64,000 nucleotides of DNA from contig NZ_CP011479.1 in assembly GCF_001011155.1 (NCBI RefSeq), positions 266,501 to 330,500 on the forward strand. The letters run 5' to 3'. The DNA comes from Hoeflea sp. IMCC20628 (GTDB taxonomy: Bacteria; Pseudomonadota; Alphaproteobacteria; Rhizobiales; Rhizobiaceae). This document shows positions 55,418 through 63,816 of the stretch, piece by piece. The position numbers and the translations under genes were made by a program. Position 1 is the stretch's first letter. The number at the start of each line of letters is the position of its first letter. A model generated the notes under the pieces. That model was given only the letters and a program-made list of their open reading frames with translations, was not told the DNA's origin and searched no databases.

Positions 55418-56095
55418 ATGCACGACTTGACCAACTGGCAACCCCGTCCGGCTCCCGAAGGTTTTTCGGTGACCGGGCGCTATGTGATGATCGAACCGTA
55501 TGATCGTGATGTTCACGAAACGGCGCTCTGGGACGCGCTGGGTGGCACCGGTGTCAATGATTTGATCCGGTATTTTCCAAACGGACCTTTCGACACGGCC
55601 GGCCAACTGGCTGATTTTCTGTCGGGCACAGTCAAGGCGGGAGTGGTGGTCAATATTTTCCGCAGCCGCCGGACGGGAGATATCGTTGGCATGGCGTCAC
55701 TGATGCGTCCCGATCCGGCCAATGGTGTTGTCGAGGTCGGCGCTGTTGCCCATGGCGCTGCGATGGCGCGCACACCGATGTCGACCGAGGCGCATTACCT
55801 GATGGCCCGGCACGTGTTTGAGGATCTCGATTACCGACGCTATGAATGGAAGTGCCACAACGAGAATGCCGCTTCCAAGATCACGGCGATCCGCCTCGGC
55901 TTCCAGTTCGAAGGCGTGTTCCGCCAGCACATTGTTTCCAAAGGCGGCAATCGCGACACCGCCTGGTTCTCCATGATTGATGGCGAGTGGCCGGATCTCA
56001 AGGCTGCTTTTGAAGCATGGCTCGACCCGTCGAATTTTGATGCGGATAGCCGCCAGAAGCGACGGCTGGAGGACATCAGACAGGCTGGCCGATGA
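55418..56095 (+). CDS. GNAT N-acetyltransferase (RimJ/RimL-like)
   Basis: This is a 225-residue GNAT protein with the acetyl-CoA-binding face near GDIVGMASLMRPDPANGVVEVG and a C-terminal NENAASKITAIRLGFQFEGVFRQH, as in the ribosomal-protein acetyltransferase and related antibiotic-acetylating families. The target is unknown. Start ATG 55418 begins the homology; a frame from 55358 adds 20 residues. The next GNAT gene overlaps its stop. Confidence 0.85.
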   Translation: MHDLTNWQPRPAPEGFSVTGRYVMIEPYDRDVHETALWDALGGTGVNDLIRYFPNGPFDTAGQLADFLSGTVKAGVVVNIFRSRRTGDIVGMASLMRPDPANGVVEVGAVAHGAAMARTPMSTEAHYLMARHVFEDLDYRRYEWKCHNENAASKITAIRLGFQFEGVFRQHIVSKGGNRDTAWFSMIDGEWPDLKAAFEAWLDPSNFDADSRQKRRLEDIRQAGR

Positions 56096-56571
56096 TGGCT
56101 TTGCGTCTCGCCGCAGCCAACGAACGGGCGCGGGTCGAGGCATTCCAGCGCGCGGCCTATGCGCGCACCGAAGCTGCTGTCGGCGCGCGGGCCATACCGC
56201 TCGAGTGGGATTACTCCGCCGTAATGAAGGAGTGTGAAGTCTGGTTGGACGAGCACGAGGGCGCGCTCATCGGCGTCCTGATCCTGCGTCTATTGGCGGA
56301 CCGGCTATTCCTTGAATCCATAGGCACGGCGCCGCGGGCCGCGGGAACGGGCCGGGGCCGCTTGCTGCTTGAAGCGACATTCGAGCGGGCGCGGGAGCTT
56401 GGGCTGGATCGCGTCGATCTGATCACCAACAGCCTCAATCCTGCCTTGGTGTGGTACAAGAGGCGAGGCTTCACGGTCGATCATGAGGATATTGCGCCCG
56501 ACCGGGTTGTGATACATATGTCCGCTGTTGTCCCTGACGCTGGATCCGGCATGCGGGACACACACGGATGA
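56092..56571 (+). CDS. GNAT N-acetyltransferase
   Basis: This 159-residue GNAT protein carries the acetyl-CoA pyrophosphate loop in GTGRGRLLLEATFERARELGL (cited in part) and the C-terminal SLNPALVWYKRRGFTVDHED. It follows an unrelated-looking GNAT gene, overlapping its stop (ATGATG start), so both may be expressed together. The substrate is unknown; small-molecule and peptide acetylation are both possible. Confidence 0.85.
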   Translation: MMALRLAAANERARVEAFQRAAYARTEAAVGARAIPLEWDYSAVMKECEVWLDEHEGALIGVLILRLLADRLFLESIGTAPRAAGTGRGRLLLEATFERARELGLDRVDLITNSLNPALVWYKRRGFTVDHEDIAPDRVVIHMSAVVPDAGSGMRDTHG

Positions 56572-56659
56572 TAGCGACGTTCAGAGGCAAAGCTGCCCTT
56601 GTCGCTGTGATCAATCAATGTTCAAGCGACGTGATCGTCACCAGACAAGGAATCGGTTC

Positions 56660-56884
56660 ATGAGCAAACCTGCAACATCAGGCCGGTCTTCTGCGATCGC
56701 CGCAGCCATCATATTGGGCGGCACCGGGCTGGTTTTTTACTACATGCCGGCGATGATGATGTCCCTGTCGAAGATCTCGCCCTGGCTGTCCTATGCCTTG
56801 GCGATCAGCTTCGTGCTGGCATTCTTTGCCGTGTTCTGGCTGCGCGGCAAGCGGCAGCAAAAGCGCGATAATCGTCCGGAGTAG
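56660..56884 (+). CDS. Small membrane protein, two predicted helices
   Basis: A 74-residue protein with helices at about 11-31 (AIAAAIILGGTGLVFYYMPA) and 40-62 (SYALAISFVLAFFAVFWLRG), and a basic tail (KRQQKRDNR). I do not recognise a family. ATG 56660 has ACAAGGA seven bases upstream. An earlier frame start at 56528 lacks a good ribosome site. It converges with the metal-transport gene at 56891. Confidence 0.65.
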   Translation: MSKPATSGRSSAIAAAIILGGTGLVFYYMPAMMMSLSKISPWLSYALAISFVLAFFAVFWLRGKRQQKRDNRPE

Positions 56885-56890
56885 AAAAGT

Positions 56891-57937
56891 TCACGTCTGC
56901 AGCGACGCGGCCAGCAGCAGCAATCCGAGTGCAAACACCATCGCCGCTCCAGCAATTTCGATGAAGGTGCCGACGTGGCCGCCCATTGTGGCGCCAGCCA
57001 GACGCACGGCGGCACCCTTGGCCATGACAGCAAGTGTCGCCAAGGCCGACACGGTGATCGCGGTGCCGATCGCCATGGCGAAAGCCGAGACGATGCCTGC
57101 CAGCCAGAGCCCGTTGAGCATCGAGAATGTCAGCACGATCAGCGCGCCAGAACAGGGTCTCAGTCCCACCGCCACTACAGCGGCCCAGGCCTCGCGCAGG
57201 CTGAAATCCTTGCCTGAGAGCAGGCCCGGATCAGGCAAGTGGGCGTGACCGCATGTCGAGCAGACTTCGCCTTCTGCATGGGTGTGATGGTCATGGCTAT
57301 GATCATGCGCATGGTGTTTGTGTGCATGGTGGTGATCATGGTCTTGACCGGAATGCAGGTGTTGGGGCGCCGCGGCAGGAACCAGGGCCGGTCGATCGTG
57401 GCGCAGTGAGAGCAGTTTGCGGCTCAGCAGCCAGAGTCCGAAAGCCGCGATCAGCGCATAGCTGGCCACTTCCATGAAGTGTGTTGCCTGCGTCATCGAA
57501 ACCGACAGGCCGCGCAGCAGGTAGTAGGCGACGCCTACCACCGTGATCGCTGTCAGCGCCTGCAGCAAGGATGAGAGCAGCGCCAGCAATACACCGCGCC
57601 TGAGCGCCACTTCATTGGCGATCATGTAGGACGAAATCACCGCCTTGCCGTGACCCGGCCCGGCGGCGTGAAACACGCCATAGAGGAATGACAGGCTGAC
57701 CAGTCCCCACATTTGCCACGGATCGGTGCGCATGGCCTTCAGGGATCCGGTCAGTGAACGGTAGAAGGCCTGTTGCTGCTGGTTGATCCAGTTGAGGAAC
57801 GAACCGCCAAATCCGGAGGGGGCAAAAGAGGGTTCCGCGGTGCCGATGCCGAGCGAGGACTGGGCGTGGGCGGCAGTTGCAAGCACCACCAGGGCAATGG
57901 ATGTCGTCAGAATCAAACGCATGGAACCGGGCTTCAT
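56891..57937 (-). CDS. NicO-family metal (Ni/Co or Zn) transport permease with His-rich loop
   Basis: This 348-residue membrane protein has about seven helices and the NicO/RcnA-type segments FHAAGPGHGKAVISSYM and GLRPCSGALIVLTFSML. Between them lies a histidine-rich cytoplasmic loop with more than ten His residues and CSTCGHAH, which would bind metal. The partner DUF1007 protein upstream (57934-58593) makes a pair like the zinc-related ZevA/ZevB system of Haemophilus. Start ATG 57937 overlaps the partner's stop as ATGA. Confidence 0.88.
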   Translation of the reverse strand: MKPGSMRLILTTSIALVVLATAAHAQSSLGIGTAEPSFAPSGFGGSFLNWINQQQQAFYRSLTGSLKAMRTDPWQMWGLVSLSFLYGVFHAAGPGHGKAVISSYMIANEVALRRGVLLALLSSLLQALTAITVVGVAYYLLRGLSVSMTQATHFMEVASYALIAAFGLWLLSRKLLSLRHDRPALVPAAAPQHLHSGQDHDHHHAHKHHAHDHSHDHHTHAEGEVCSTCGHAHLPDPGLLSGKDFSLREAWAAVVAVGLRPCSGALIVLTFSMLNGLWLAGIVSAFAMAIGTAITVSALATLAVMAKGAAVRLAGATMGGHVGTFIEIAGAAMVFALGLLLLAASLQT

Positions 57938-58593
57938 TTGCAATCGAGCTCCAGCCGCGTCGCCAACAGCTTTGAAAGGTCATTGTTGGTTGTTGTGTCA
58001 AAAAACGCTTCGGTCAGGGAGTCCTGATTCTGAGCGATGATCTCGTCGGGATCGGGCCGGACAACGCTGCGGGTACAGTGGGACGCAGAGGCTCCGGTGA
58101 CCATCATGTCTTCATCATTGAGGAAATCGAGCGCCGCATACATTGTCGGATCAAACACAGCGACATGGATGTTGCCTGACAGCTGCAGCTCGGTCTTGGG
58201 GATGACCGCGAAGAACATCAGCAATTGGCCGTCCTGATAATCGACCTTGATTGCTTCCGGGAGCGCAATTTCCACATCCGCGCCGTTGACGGTGACAGTG
58301 GTGTAATAGTCGAATTCCGCCAGCGACTGGGTGACCATGTCGCTGATTTTGGCGAGCTCTCCGGCGTCGAGTTCAAGGTTTGAGTCTTCGTCGAAATCCA
58401 GAATGACGCTGGATGAGAAGACTTCATCAAATCGCCAGACATTCCGCAGTTCCGTCACGCGTCCATCGGCGGAAGTCTCAATCTCCAGACGCGCTTCGGC
58501 AAAAACATGCGGATGCGCCAAGGCGGGAGCCGGGGCGAGCAAGGCTGCAAGCACCGCGGTGGCCGGCAATTTCTGCATCAAAAGCATGGTCAT
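57934..58593 (-). CDS. DUF1007-family secreted protein (metal-transport partner)
   Basis: This 219-residue protein has a signal peptide followed directly by HPHVF, the usual mature N-terminus of DUF1007, and continues with RLEIETSADGRVTELRNVWR and FDEDSNLELDAGELAKISDM. In Haemophilus the DUF1007 protein ZevA helps supply zinc through its NicO-type partner. Start ATG 58593 places a proper signal peptide in front; the frame runs to 58680. It is coupled to the NicO gene downstream by an ATGA overlap. Confidence 0.87.
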   Translation of the reverse strand: MTMLLMQKLPATAVLAALLAPAPALAHPHVFAEARLEIETSADGRVTELRNVWRFDEVFSSSVILDFDEDSNLELDAGELAKISDMVTQSLAEFDYYTTVTVNGADVEIALPEAIKVDYQDGQLLMFFAVIPKTELQLSGNIHVAVFDPTMYAALDFLNDEDMMVTGASASHCTRSVVRPDPDEIIAQNQDSLTEAFFDTTTNNDLSKLLATRLELDCK

Positions 58594-58686
58594 GGGTCGC
58601 CTAACTGTCTGTGCCGCTTCGAAGGGTCTAGTGACATCGAATATAGACGAAATTCCGGCACGCAGCAGACCTTGCGACAATTGGAA

Positions 58687-59580
58687 TCACTGGTTGGTCT
58701 TGAACCACTGGTTCAGGAAATCAACAAAGGCGCGAACCTTGGCCGGGAGATAGCGACGGTGCGGGTAAATCGCATAGATCCCGCGGTCGTTGGAAAGGTA
58801 GTCTTCAAGGATCGGTACCAGCGTGCCAACTGGCTGACGTTCCTTGAAAATGAAGTCAGGCAAAATCGCCACACCCAGTCCGGCCTCGGCTGCGCGCATC
58901 GCCGTCAACGGGCTGTTGACCTCCAGACGGCCATGGACGGTGACGGAGAAAGAGGAGCCGTCCTTGTTCTCGAAGCGCCAATTGTTCAGCGTCCGGCCAT
59001 TCGTGTCGACGATGCAAGGGACGCCGGCAAGCTGGGACGGATGAGTGATCGGGCCATGCTTTTCCAGAAATTCAGGCGATGCGCAGGCAATCAGGGCAAA
59101 GGATGACAGCTTGCGGGCGATGAGACCCGAATCCTCAAGCTTGGTGATGCGGATGGCCACGTCATAGCCTTCCTCGACCAGGTCGACGAAGCGGTCGTCG
59201 GAGATGATTTCCAAGGTGACATCCGGATGGGCGGCAGCAAATTCAATCAGCGACCGACCGATAGCTGCGTCGGCGAAAGTTCGTGGTGCGGACACCCTTA
59301 TGCGGCCCTTGAGATCTGTCGAACCCTCTCGCACCAGATCGGCGAGGTTGTCAATTTCCTTGAGAATGTCCGACGCGGTGCGGAAATAGATGTGTCCGGC
59401 CTCAGTCAGTGAAAACTGCCTGGTGGTGCGGTTGAGCAGCAAGGCACCCAGATCGTCCTCCAGTTCCCGGACATATTTCGACAAAAGCGCCTTGGAGCGG
59501 CCAACCTTGCGGGCGGCGGCGGAAAAACCTTCGGCCTCGACCACGTCGATAAAAGCGCGAATCCGGGTCAATGTATCCAT
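58687..59580 (-). CDS. LysR-family transcriptional regulator
   Basis: This is a 297-residue LysR regulator with a winged helix at about 1-60 (IRAFIDVVEAEGFSAAARKVGRSK, cited in part) and a substrate-binding domain from about 90. It belongs to the subgroup with IDVVEAEGFSAAARK that often controls oxidoreductase or efflux genes. It is transcribed in the same direction as the DUF1007/NicO pair, 93 bases upstream of it, so it could regulate that pair or an unlinked target; nothing shows which. Confidence 0.92.
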   Translation of the reverse strand: MDTLTRIRAFIDVVEAEGFSAAARKVGRSKALLSKYVRELEDDLGALLLNRTTRQFSLTEAGHIYFRTASDILKEIDNLADLVREGSTDLKGRIRVSAPRTFADAAIGRSLIEFAAAHPDVTLEIISDDRFVDLVEEGYDVAIRITKLEDSGLIARKLSSFALIACASPEFLEKHGPITHPSQLAGVPCIVDTNGRTLNNWRFENKDGSSFSVTVHGRLEVNSPLTAMRAAEAGLGVAILPDFIFKERQPVGTLVPILEDYLSNDRGIYAIYPHRRYLPAKVRAFVDFLNQWFKTNQ

Positions 59581-59785
59581 ATTGGGCAGGTCCTCGGGGT
59601 TTGCGCCCGGCCAGGGCAGACGCTGTCATTGTCATCACAAATTGAACAGTTACCCGATATTCGTTCAGAGAATGAGTTTTTCAAGGCGCGATGGAAAAAC
59701 TTCTGAATGCGACGGACGAAGAACCATGAATTAACTGTCTGAATTGGCACGTGCAGATGGATGCCTGTCGCCCTGATACGGCAAA

Positions 59786-59811
59786 GCGCCGGGCGGAGGG
59801 GCACCCGGCGC
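59786..59811. terminator. Hairpin 3' of the small secreted protein gene
   Basis: An 8-bp stem (GCGCCGGG / CCCGGCGC) with a 10-base loop lies 24 bases past the minus-strand stop at 59836. The plus side has ATTTTTG, while the minus side has only TTT. It probably ends transcription from the small gene, or from both directions. Confidence 0.6.
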
Positions 59812-59835
59812 ATTTTTGTAGCAAATTCTTTGTTG

Positions 59836-60075
59836 TCAGAATACCACGCCAGAACCGAAACTGACGGGCGCATCCGGATACTTGTTGGCAGGCGCATCTT
59901 CACTGCGGCCGATTGTCGATGTTGTGGTGCAATCGACACCAGCCTTGGCAATCTCGGCTGCAGTCTGATCGCAAATCCGAGTTTGGGTTTCAGCTGTTTC
60001 GGCAAATGCTGAAGTGGTTGCAAATGGCATGATTGCGGCGAGTGAAATGGCTGCGGCTGCGATGATCTTGGTCAT
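59836..60075 (-). CDS. Small secreted protein of unknown function
   Basis: A 79-residue exported protein with signal peptide 1-25 (AAAAISLAAIMPFATTSAFA). The mature 54 residues contain two cysteines (RICDQTAAEIAKAGVDC) that may form a disulfide, and a Gly/Pro-rich tail. I do not recognise the family. It is divergent from the AraC-type gene at 60331, separated by 255 bases. GGGAG precedes its ATG. Confidence 0.7.
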   Translation of the reverse strand: MTKIIAAAAISLAAIMPFATTSAFAETAETQTRICDQTAAEIAKAGVDCTTTSTIGRSEDAPANKYPDAPVSFGSGVVF

Positions 60076-60330
60076 GGTGGTCTCCCTTGAGAGCGTTTGA
60101 GTTATGACAGGCGGTTTCCGAAGAGATCGAAGAACTGCTGCGGAACCGGCGATGAACCCAAACTGGTGATTTGGTCGCCGACATGCCGCGCGACTTTGAA
60201 ATCCGAATTGGAAGTTTCATTTTTGAGGCGACAATTCCGGAATCGATTGGACTGTTTGGCCCATCGTCCCTATCTCGAAGCCATGCTGACGCGCGCCAGT
60301 TCCGGTGATGCGCAACTCGCGGACTCGAAC

Positions 60331-61398
60331 ATGTCAATCGAATTGACCCTGGCTGGCTTTATCGACCTCATCCTGCGCGGTGCGACGTTCGGGATCCTGT
60401 TGCTGGTCATTGCCCGATTTTTGCGCCGACCGGATTTCGGGCCGATGTGTTTTTCCGGCGTGCTCTTCGGCGTGACCGGGCTGGTGGAAATCATTCTCAA
60501 CGCACCGACGATCATTGAAATGCTGGCTCCATCCGCCGCGCTGATCCTGCTTTTCCAGCAGATGCATTTCATTGCCCTGTGGTGGTTCGTGCTGGCGCTG
60601 TTTGATGACCGGTTCCGTTGGAGTGCCGGTGTTTTCTGGCCGGTTGCGCTGGCGATTCCGCTCGTCTCCGGAGCAGCCTTTGCGCCGGAAGACTGGCTAT
60701 TGCCATTCACGATGGCGCTGGTGGTGATGAATGCAACGCTGTTCGGATTGATCATCTATCGGGCCATGCGCAACCGGGCCAGTGATCTGGTTGATGAACG
60801 GCGCAGTTTCAGCCTGGCACTGGCGTTCTCGGTTCCGCCTTTCACACTTCTGGTGTTCGTGACCAATCTGATCAGCATCGACGCACCGCTCTATGCTGGC
60901 ATTTGTCTTGTCTATTCGGCAGTCTATTTCAGCCTGGCACTGGGATTTTCCTATTGGCTGACAGCTTTGAAGGACGGGTTGTTCCAGCGCTCGGGCAACG
61001 GGTCGGTCGCAGCGGTCGCCCGCAGCGATCTGTCGGCAGCCGATCGGCTTGAGCTCGACCGGGTGGTCAAGGCCATGGATGGCGGGCTTTATCTCGAACC
61101 GGGCCTGACCATTGGCGGACTGGCCGATGTGCTGGCTGTGCCCGAACACCGGCTGCGGCGGCTGATCAATGGTGGCCTTGGCTACCGTAATTTCGCAGCC
61201 TTCGTGAATGACTACCGGATTCGCGAAGCCAAGCGCAGGCTGTCCGACCCGGAGATGGCGCGCGAGCAGATCATCCAGCACGCCTTCAGCCTAGGCTACG
61301 CGTCACTGGCTCCATTCAACCGGGCATTCAGGGAACGCGTCGGCGTCAGTCCGACCGAATACCGCGAAGGCGCCTTGACCGGCGTCATTACCCACTAG
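60331..61398 (+). CDS. Membrane-anchored AraC-family regulator (seven helices plus HTH), copy 2
   Basis: This 355-residue protein shares the plan of the gene at 52724: about seven membrane helices (residues 5-225) followed by an AraC-type domain (LADVLAVPEHRLRRLINGGLG and FSLGYASLAPFNRAFRERVGVSPTEYR, cited in parts). The start ATG 60331 (MSIELTLAGF) is most likely, with 60283 as alternative; the ribosome site is weak for both. It converges with the GMC oxidoreductase. The possible targets include the divergent small secreted protein. Confidence 0.83.
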   Translation: MSIELTLAGFIDLILRGATFGILLLVIARFLRRPDFGPMCFSGVLFGVTGLVEIILNAPTIIEMLAPSAALILLFQQMHFIALWWFVLALFDDRFRWSAGVFWPVALAIPLVSGAAFAPEDWLLPFTMALVVMNATLFGLIIYRAMRNRASDLVDERRSFSLALAFSVPPFTLLVFVTNLISIDAPLYAGICLVYSAVYFSLALGFSYWLTALKDGLFQRSGNGSVAAVARSDLSAADRLELDRVVKAMDGGLYLEPGLTIGGLADVLAVPEHRLRRLINGGLGYRNFAAFVNDYRIREAKRRLSDPEMAREQIIQHAFSLGYASLAPFNRAFRERVGVSPTEYREGALTGVITH

Positions 61399-61414
61399 GC
61401 AGTGTGGCTTTGCC

Positions 61415-63031
61415 TCATTTTACCGAAGCGGCAATGGCATCGACAGCCCGCAGTGACAGGGCGGCGATGGTCAAAGTCGGGTTGGCCGTGGCCGATGTCG
61501 GGAAGGTGCCCGATCCGAGCAGGAAAAGATTGCGGTGGTCGAAACTGCGCAGATCTGCGTCAACCACAGCGGATTTGGCATCCGAGCCCATTCTCACGGT
61601 GCCGATGATATGACCTGATCCCTGGATCACCGGCGAGTGCTGCACGTCGGTCGCGCCCAAGGCGGCGAACACCTCCTCGTGCGCAGCTTCGGCAGCGTCG
61701 AGGCCTTTGCGGGTGTAGTCATCGAAATCATAATGGATGCGGGGCAGCGGCACGCCATTGGCGTCGCGCTTTTCCGGATCGAGCGTCACGCGGTTTTCTG
61801 CGTCGGGTGATTGCTCGACCAGCGACGCAAGCCGGATCTGGCGGGACGTTGCATCCTTGATTGCCGCATCAAGCTCTTCGCCGCGCAGGCCATTGGCTGC
61901 CAGGTCCGCCGCCGTGGTTGTTGGTGCTCCGGTTGGCCAGCTGTGGCCATCATTGCCGATTTCAATGCGGAAGGCGCCGCGCTCCTTGCGGAAATCGCCG
62001 TCTCGCAGGTTTTCGATGCCGGAGGTGGCCAGCGGTCCGCGATAGGGCCAGACCGGCTCTGCGGCCATGGCCCAGCTGAGGCGGGACGGGTGGTCCATCA
62101 GGTTGCGCCCGACCTGGTCGGAGCTGTTGGCAACGCCGTTCGGCGCCTTTTCCTGGGCCGAATTGAGCAACAGGCGGGGCGTCTCGAGCGCGTGGGCTGC
62201 GACAATGACCACCTTGCCCGACGCCGTGCCGGTGGTCCCGTCGGCGCGGCGGAAATCGACGGAGGCTATCTGTCCGTCTTCGCCGACATTGAGTTTGGTG
62301 GCCGTGGTTTGCTCATGAACTTTCGCACCGGCCTGTTCTGCCAAGGCAACATGCACGGTGGCGTCATATTTGGCCTGGATCGGACAGACCGGTATGCAGG
62401 AATTGTTGCCGCAGCATTCCGGACGGTCCTGGCGATAGACGGAGTTGCGGCCCTGCGGGGTGGAGCGGACCTGATAGGCGGTGCCGTCCAGCGCCGAGGC
62501 GAAATGCTTGTCGAGATAGGTCATCGGAATCTGCGGCATCGGAAATTCGCCGGAGCGCGGCGAGCCGAGATCCTCGGCGGAGTCGCCGGCTACTCCGATC
62601 TCGTTTTCGGCCGCCATATAGAATGGCTCGAGATCGTCATAGCTTATCGGCCAGTCAACCCCATGGCCGTAAAGAGACTTCAGTTTGAAATCCGAAGGCA
62701 GGTTGCGCAGCGTGGTTCCGAGCCAGTGCCAAGTGGTACCGCCGACAACCTTGATATAGGTCGAGCGAAAAAGCTCAGGACCCATCTGCTGATAAAAATC
62801 CTCAGGCTTGTGGGTCAGGGGATGGGAAGCCGTCGGATCATTCGGATAGGCCGATTCCGGTACCTTGATCTTGGCGTTCCAGAATTTCTCGACTGCATCA
62901 TAACGGTCAATCCGCTTGCCGGATTCAAGAAAGGCGACGCTCAGTCCCTTGGCGGCGAGCTTGGCGCCGGCAATTGCGCCGGCCACGCCGGTGCCGATGA
63001 TGAGAATGTCTGCGGTGATGTTATTGGCCAT
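61415..63031 (-). CDS. GMC-family FAD dehydrogenase with 3Fe-4S motif (sugar/gluconate dehydrogenase large subunit)
   Basis: This 538-residue flavoprotein has the FAD-binding DILIIGTGVAGAIAGAKLAA and the C-terminal GMC block (GSGHIIGTVRMGSD, then TFPTSATANPTLTIAALSLRA in parts). Cysteines C206, C207, C212 and C216 (ECCGNNSCIPVCPIQA) match the 3Fe-4S ligand pattern of bacterial FAD-glucose dehydrogenase. It should oxidise a sugar or polyol in the periplasm and pass electrons on. The Tat-exported small subunit is encoded just upstream. No cytochrome subunit gene follows in the window. Confidence 0.88.
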   Translation of the reverse strand: MANNITADILIIGTGVAGAIAGAKLAAKGLSVAFLESGKRIDRYDAVEKFWNAKIKVPESAYPNDPTASHPLTHKPEDFYQQMGPELFRSTYIKVVGGTTWHWLGTTLRNLPSDFKLKSLYGHGVDWPISYDDLEPFYMAAENEIGVAGDSAEDLGSPRSGEFPMPQIPMTYLDKHFASALDGTAYQVRSTPQGRNSVYRQDRPECCGNNSCIPVCPIQAKYDATVHVALAEQAGAKVHEQTTATKLNVGEDGQIASVDFRRADGTTGTASGKVVIVAAHALETPRLLLNSAQEKAPNGVANSSDQVGRNLMDHPSRLSWAMAAEPVWPYRGPLATSGIENLRDGDFRKERGAFRIEIGNDGHSWPTGAPTTTAADLAANGLRGEELDAAIKDATSRQIRLASLVEQSPDAENRVTLDPEKRDANGVPLPRIHYDFDDYTRKGLDAAEAAHEEVFAALGATDVQHSPVIQGSGHIIGTVRMGSDAKSAVVDADLRSFDHRNLFLLGSGTFPTSATANPTLTIAALSLRAVDAIAASVK

Positions 63032-63075
63032 AATGCGGCTCCCGGAAAATCTTGAAATTCGGATGGTGAAAAGCG

Positions 63076-63519
63076 TCAGCTTTCAGGGGGATCTGCCCAG
63101 TAGCCGGTCGCTCCGCCGCAATAGCCCATGGGCTTGGTGTAACTCATCGCCGGCCACATCAGGGCTTCGGTGTAGGTGATCACCTCTTCGGCGTCGGGAT
63201 CGGGCGACACGCCGCTGTACCAGGACGCGACAACCTCGTTTCCCAGCTCCGGATTTGCCTCCCCATCTGCGAGAGCGGCAAGCTCGTCGCTCTTTCCGAT
63301 GGCCTTGAAAGCCTCAAACATCTTCATCGCATCGTCGGCGGAGAGATCGGAGTGACCGGTGAGCGTTTTGGACAGTTTCAGAAAGCCATCGGCGTCAATG
63401 GTCGCGGCAAAGGCCTTGCCCGGAAATTGAGCAAAGACGGAAACGGCCAGCGCCGATCCCCCTATCAAAATACTGCGCCGGGTGGCGTTCAGCGGGAGGT
63501 TGGACTTTGGCTGGGTCAT
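63076..63519 (-). CDS. Tat-exported small subunit of the GMC dehydrogenase (gluconate 2-dehydrogenase subunit 3-like)
   Basis: This 147-residue protein has a twin-arginine signal (NATRRSILIGGSALAVSVF) and a helical domain (LSKTLTGHSDLSADDAMKM through ALMWPAMSYTKPMGYCGGAT). Small subunits of FAD-dependent sugar dehydrogenases carry the Tat signal for the folded flavoprotein, which lacks its own. ATG 63519 has AAGGAG at 7 bases, so I prefer it to 63549. It precedes the large subunit by 44 bases. Confidence 0.87.
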   Translation of the reverse strand: MTQPKSNLPLNATRRSILIGGSALAVSVFAQFPGKAFAATIDADGFLKLSKTLTGHSDLSADDAMKMFEAFKAIGKSDELAALADGEANPELGNEVVASWYSGVSPDPDAEEVITYTEALMWPAMSYTKPMGYCGGATGYWADPPES

Positions 63520-63816
63520 GAAAATCTCCTTGCTGGTAATGATTTTCAACGCGGATTGCCCGAAATGGTTCCGTCTTTCGTCCTGTCAGGCAAACATCCC
63601 GGATCTAACGCTGACACCGATTGAATTGTGCCACAGATTGACAATCCTCATCGGCGTACCTATTTCACATCTCTCGGGTCTGGAGCCCCGGCCGTTCGCA
63701 GGCACTATGCCATGGTGAAGTCTCCAGCATTCAAGCAGTCACCTTTTTCGATGACATGCCAGATGGTGGAACGCGGACACCCCTTTGTTACGGTATGTCA
63801 TGACAGGAGAACTGCC

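Noticed and set aside
57240-57360. Repetitive CATG/His-codon stretch in the metal-transport gene, considered as a DNA repeat array
   Set aside because: It encodes the His-rich loop and has no regular repeat unit or spacers, so it is not a CRISPR or VNTR-type array.
61811-63055. 414-residue plus-strand frame opposite the GMC dehydrogenase
   Set aside because: Antisense shadow caused by high GC; the minus-strand protein has clear FAD and 3Fe-4S motifs.
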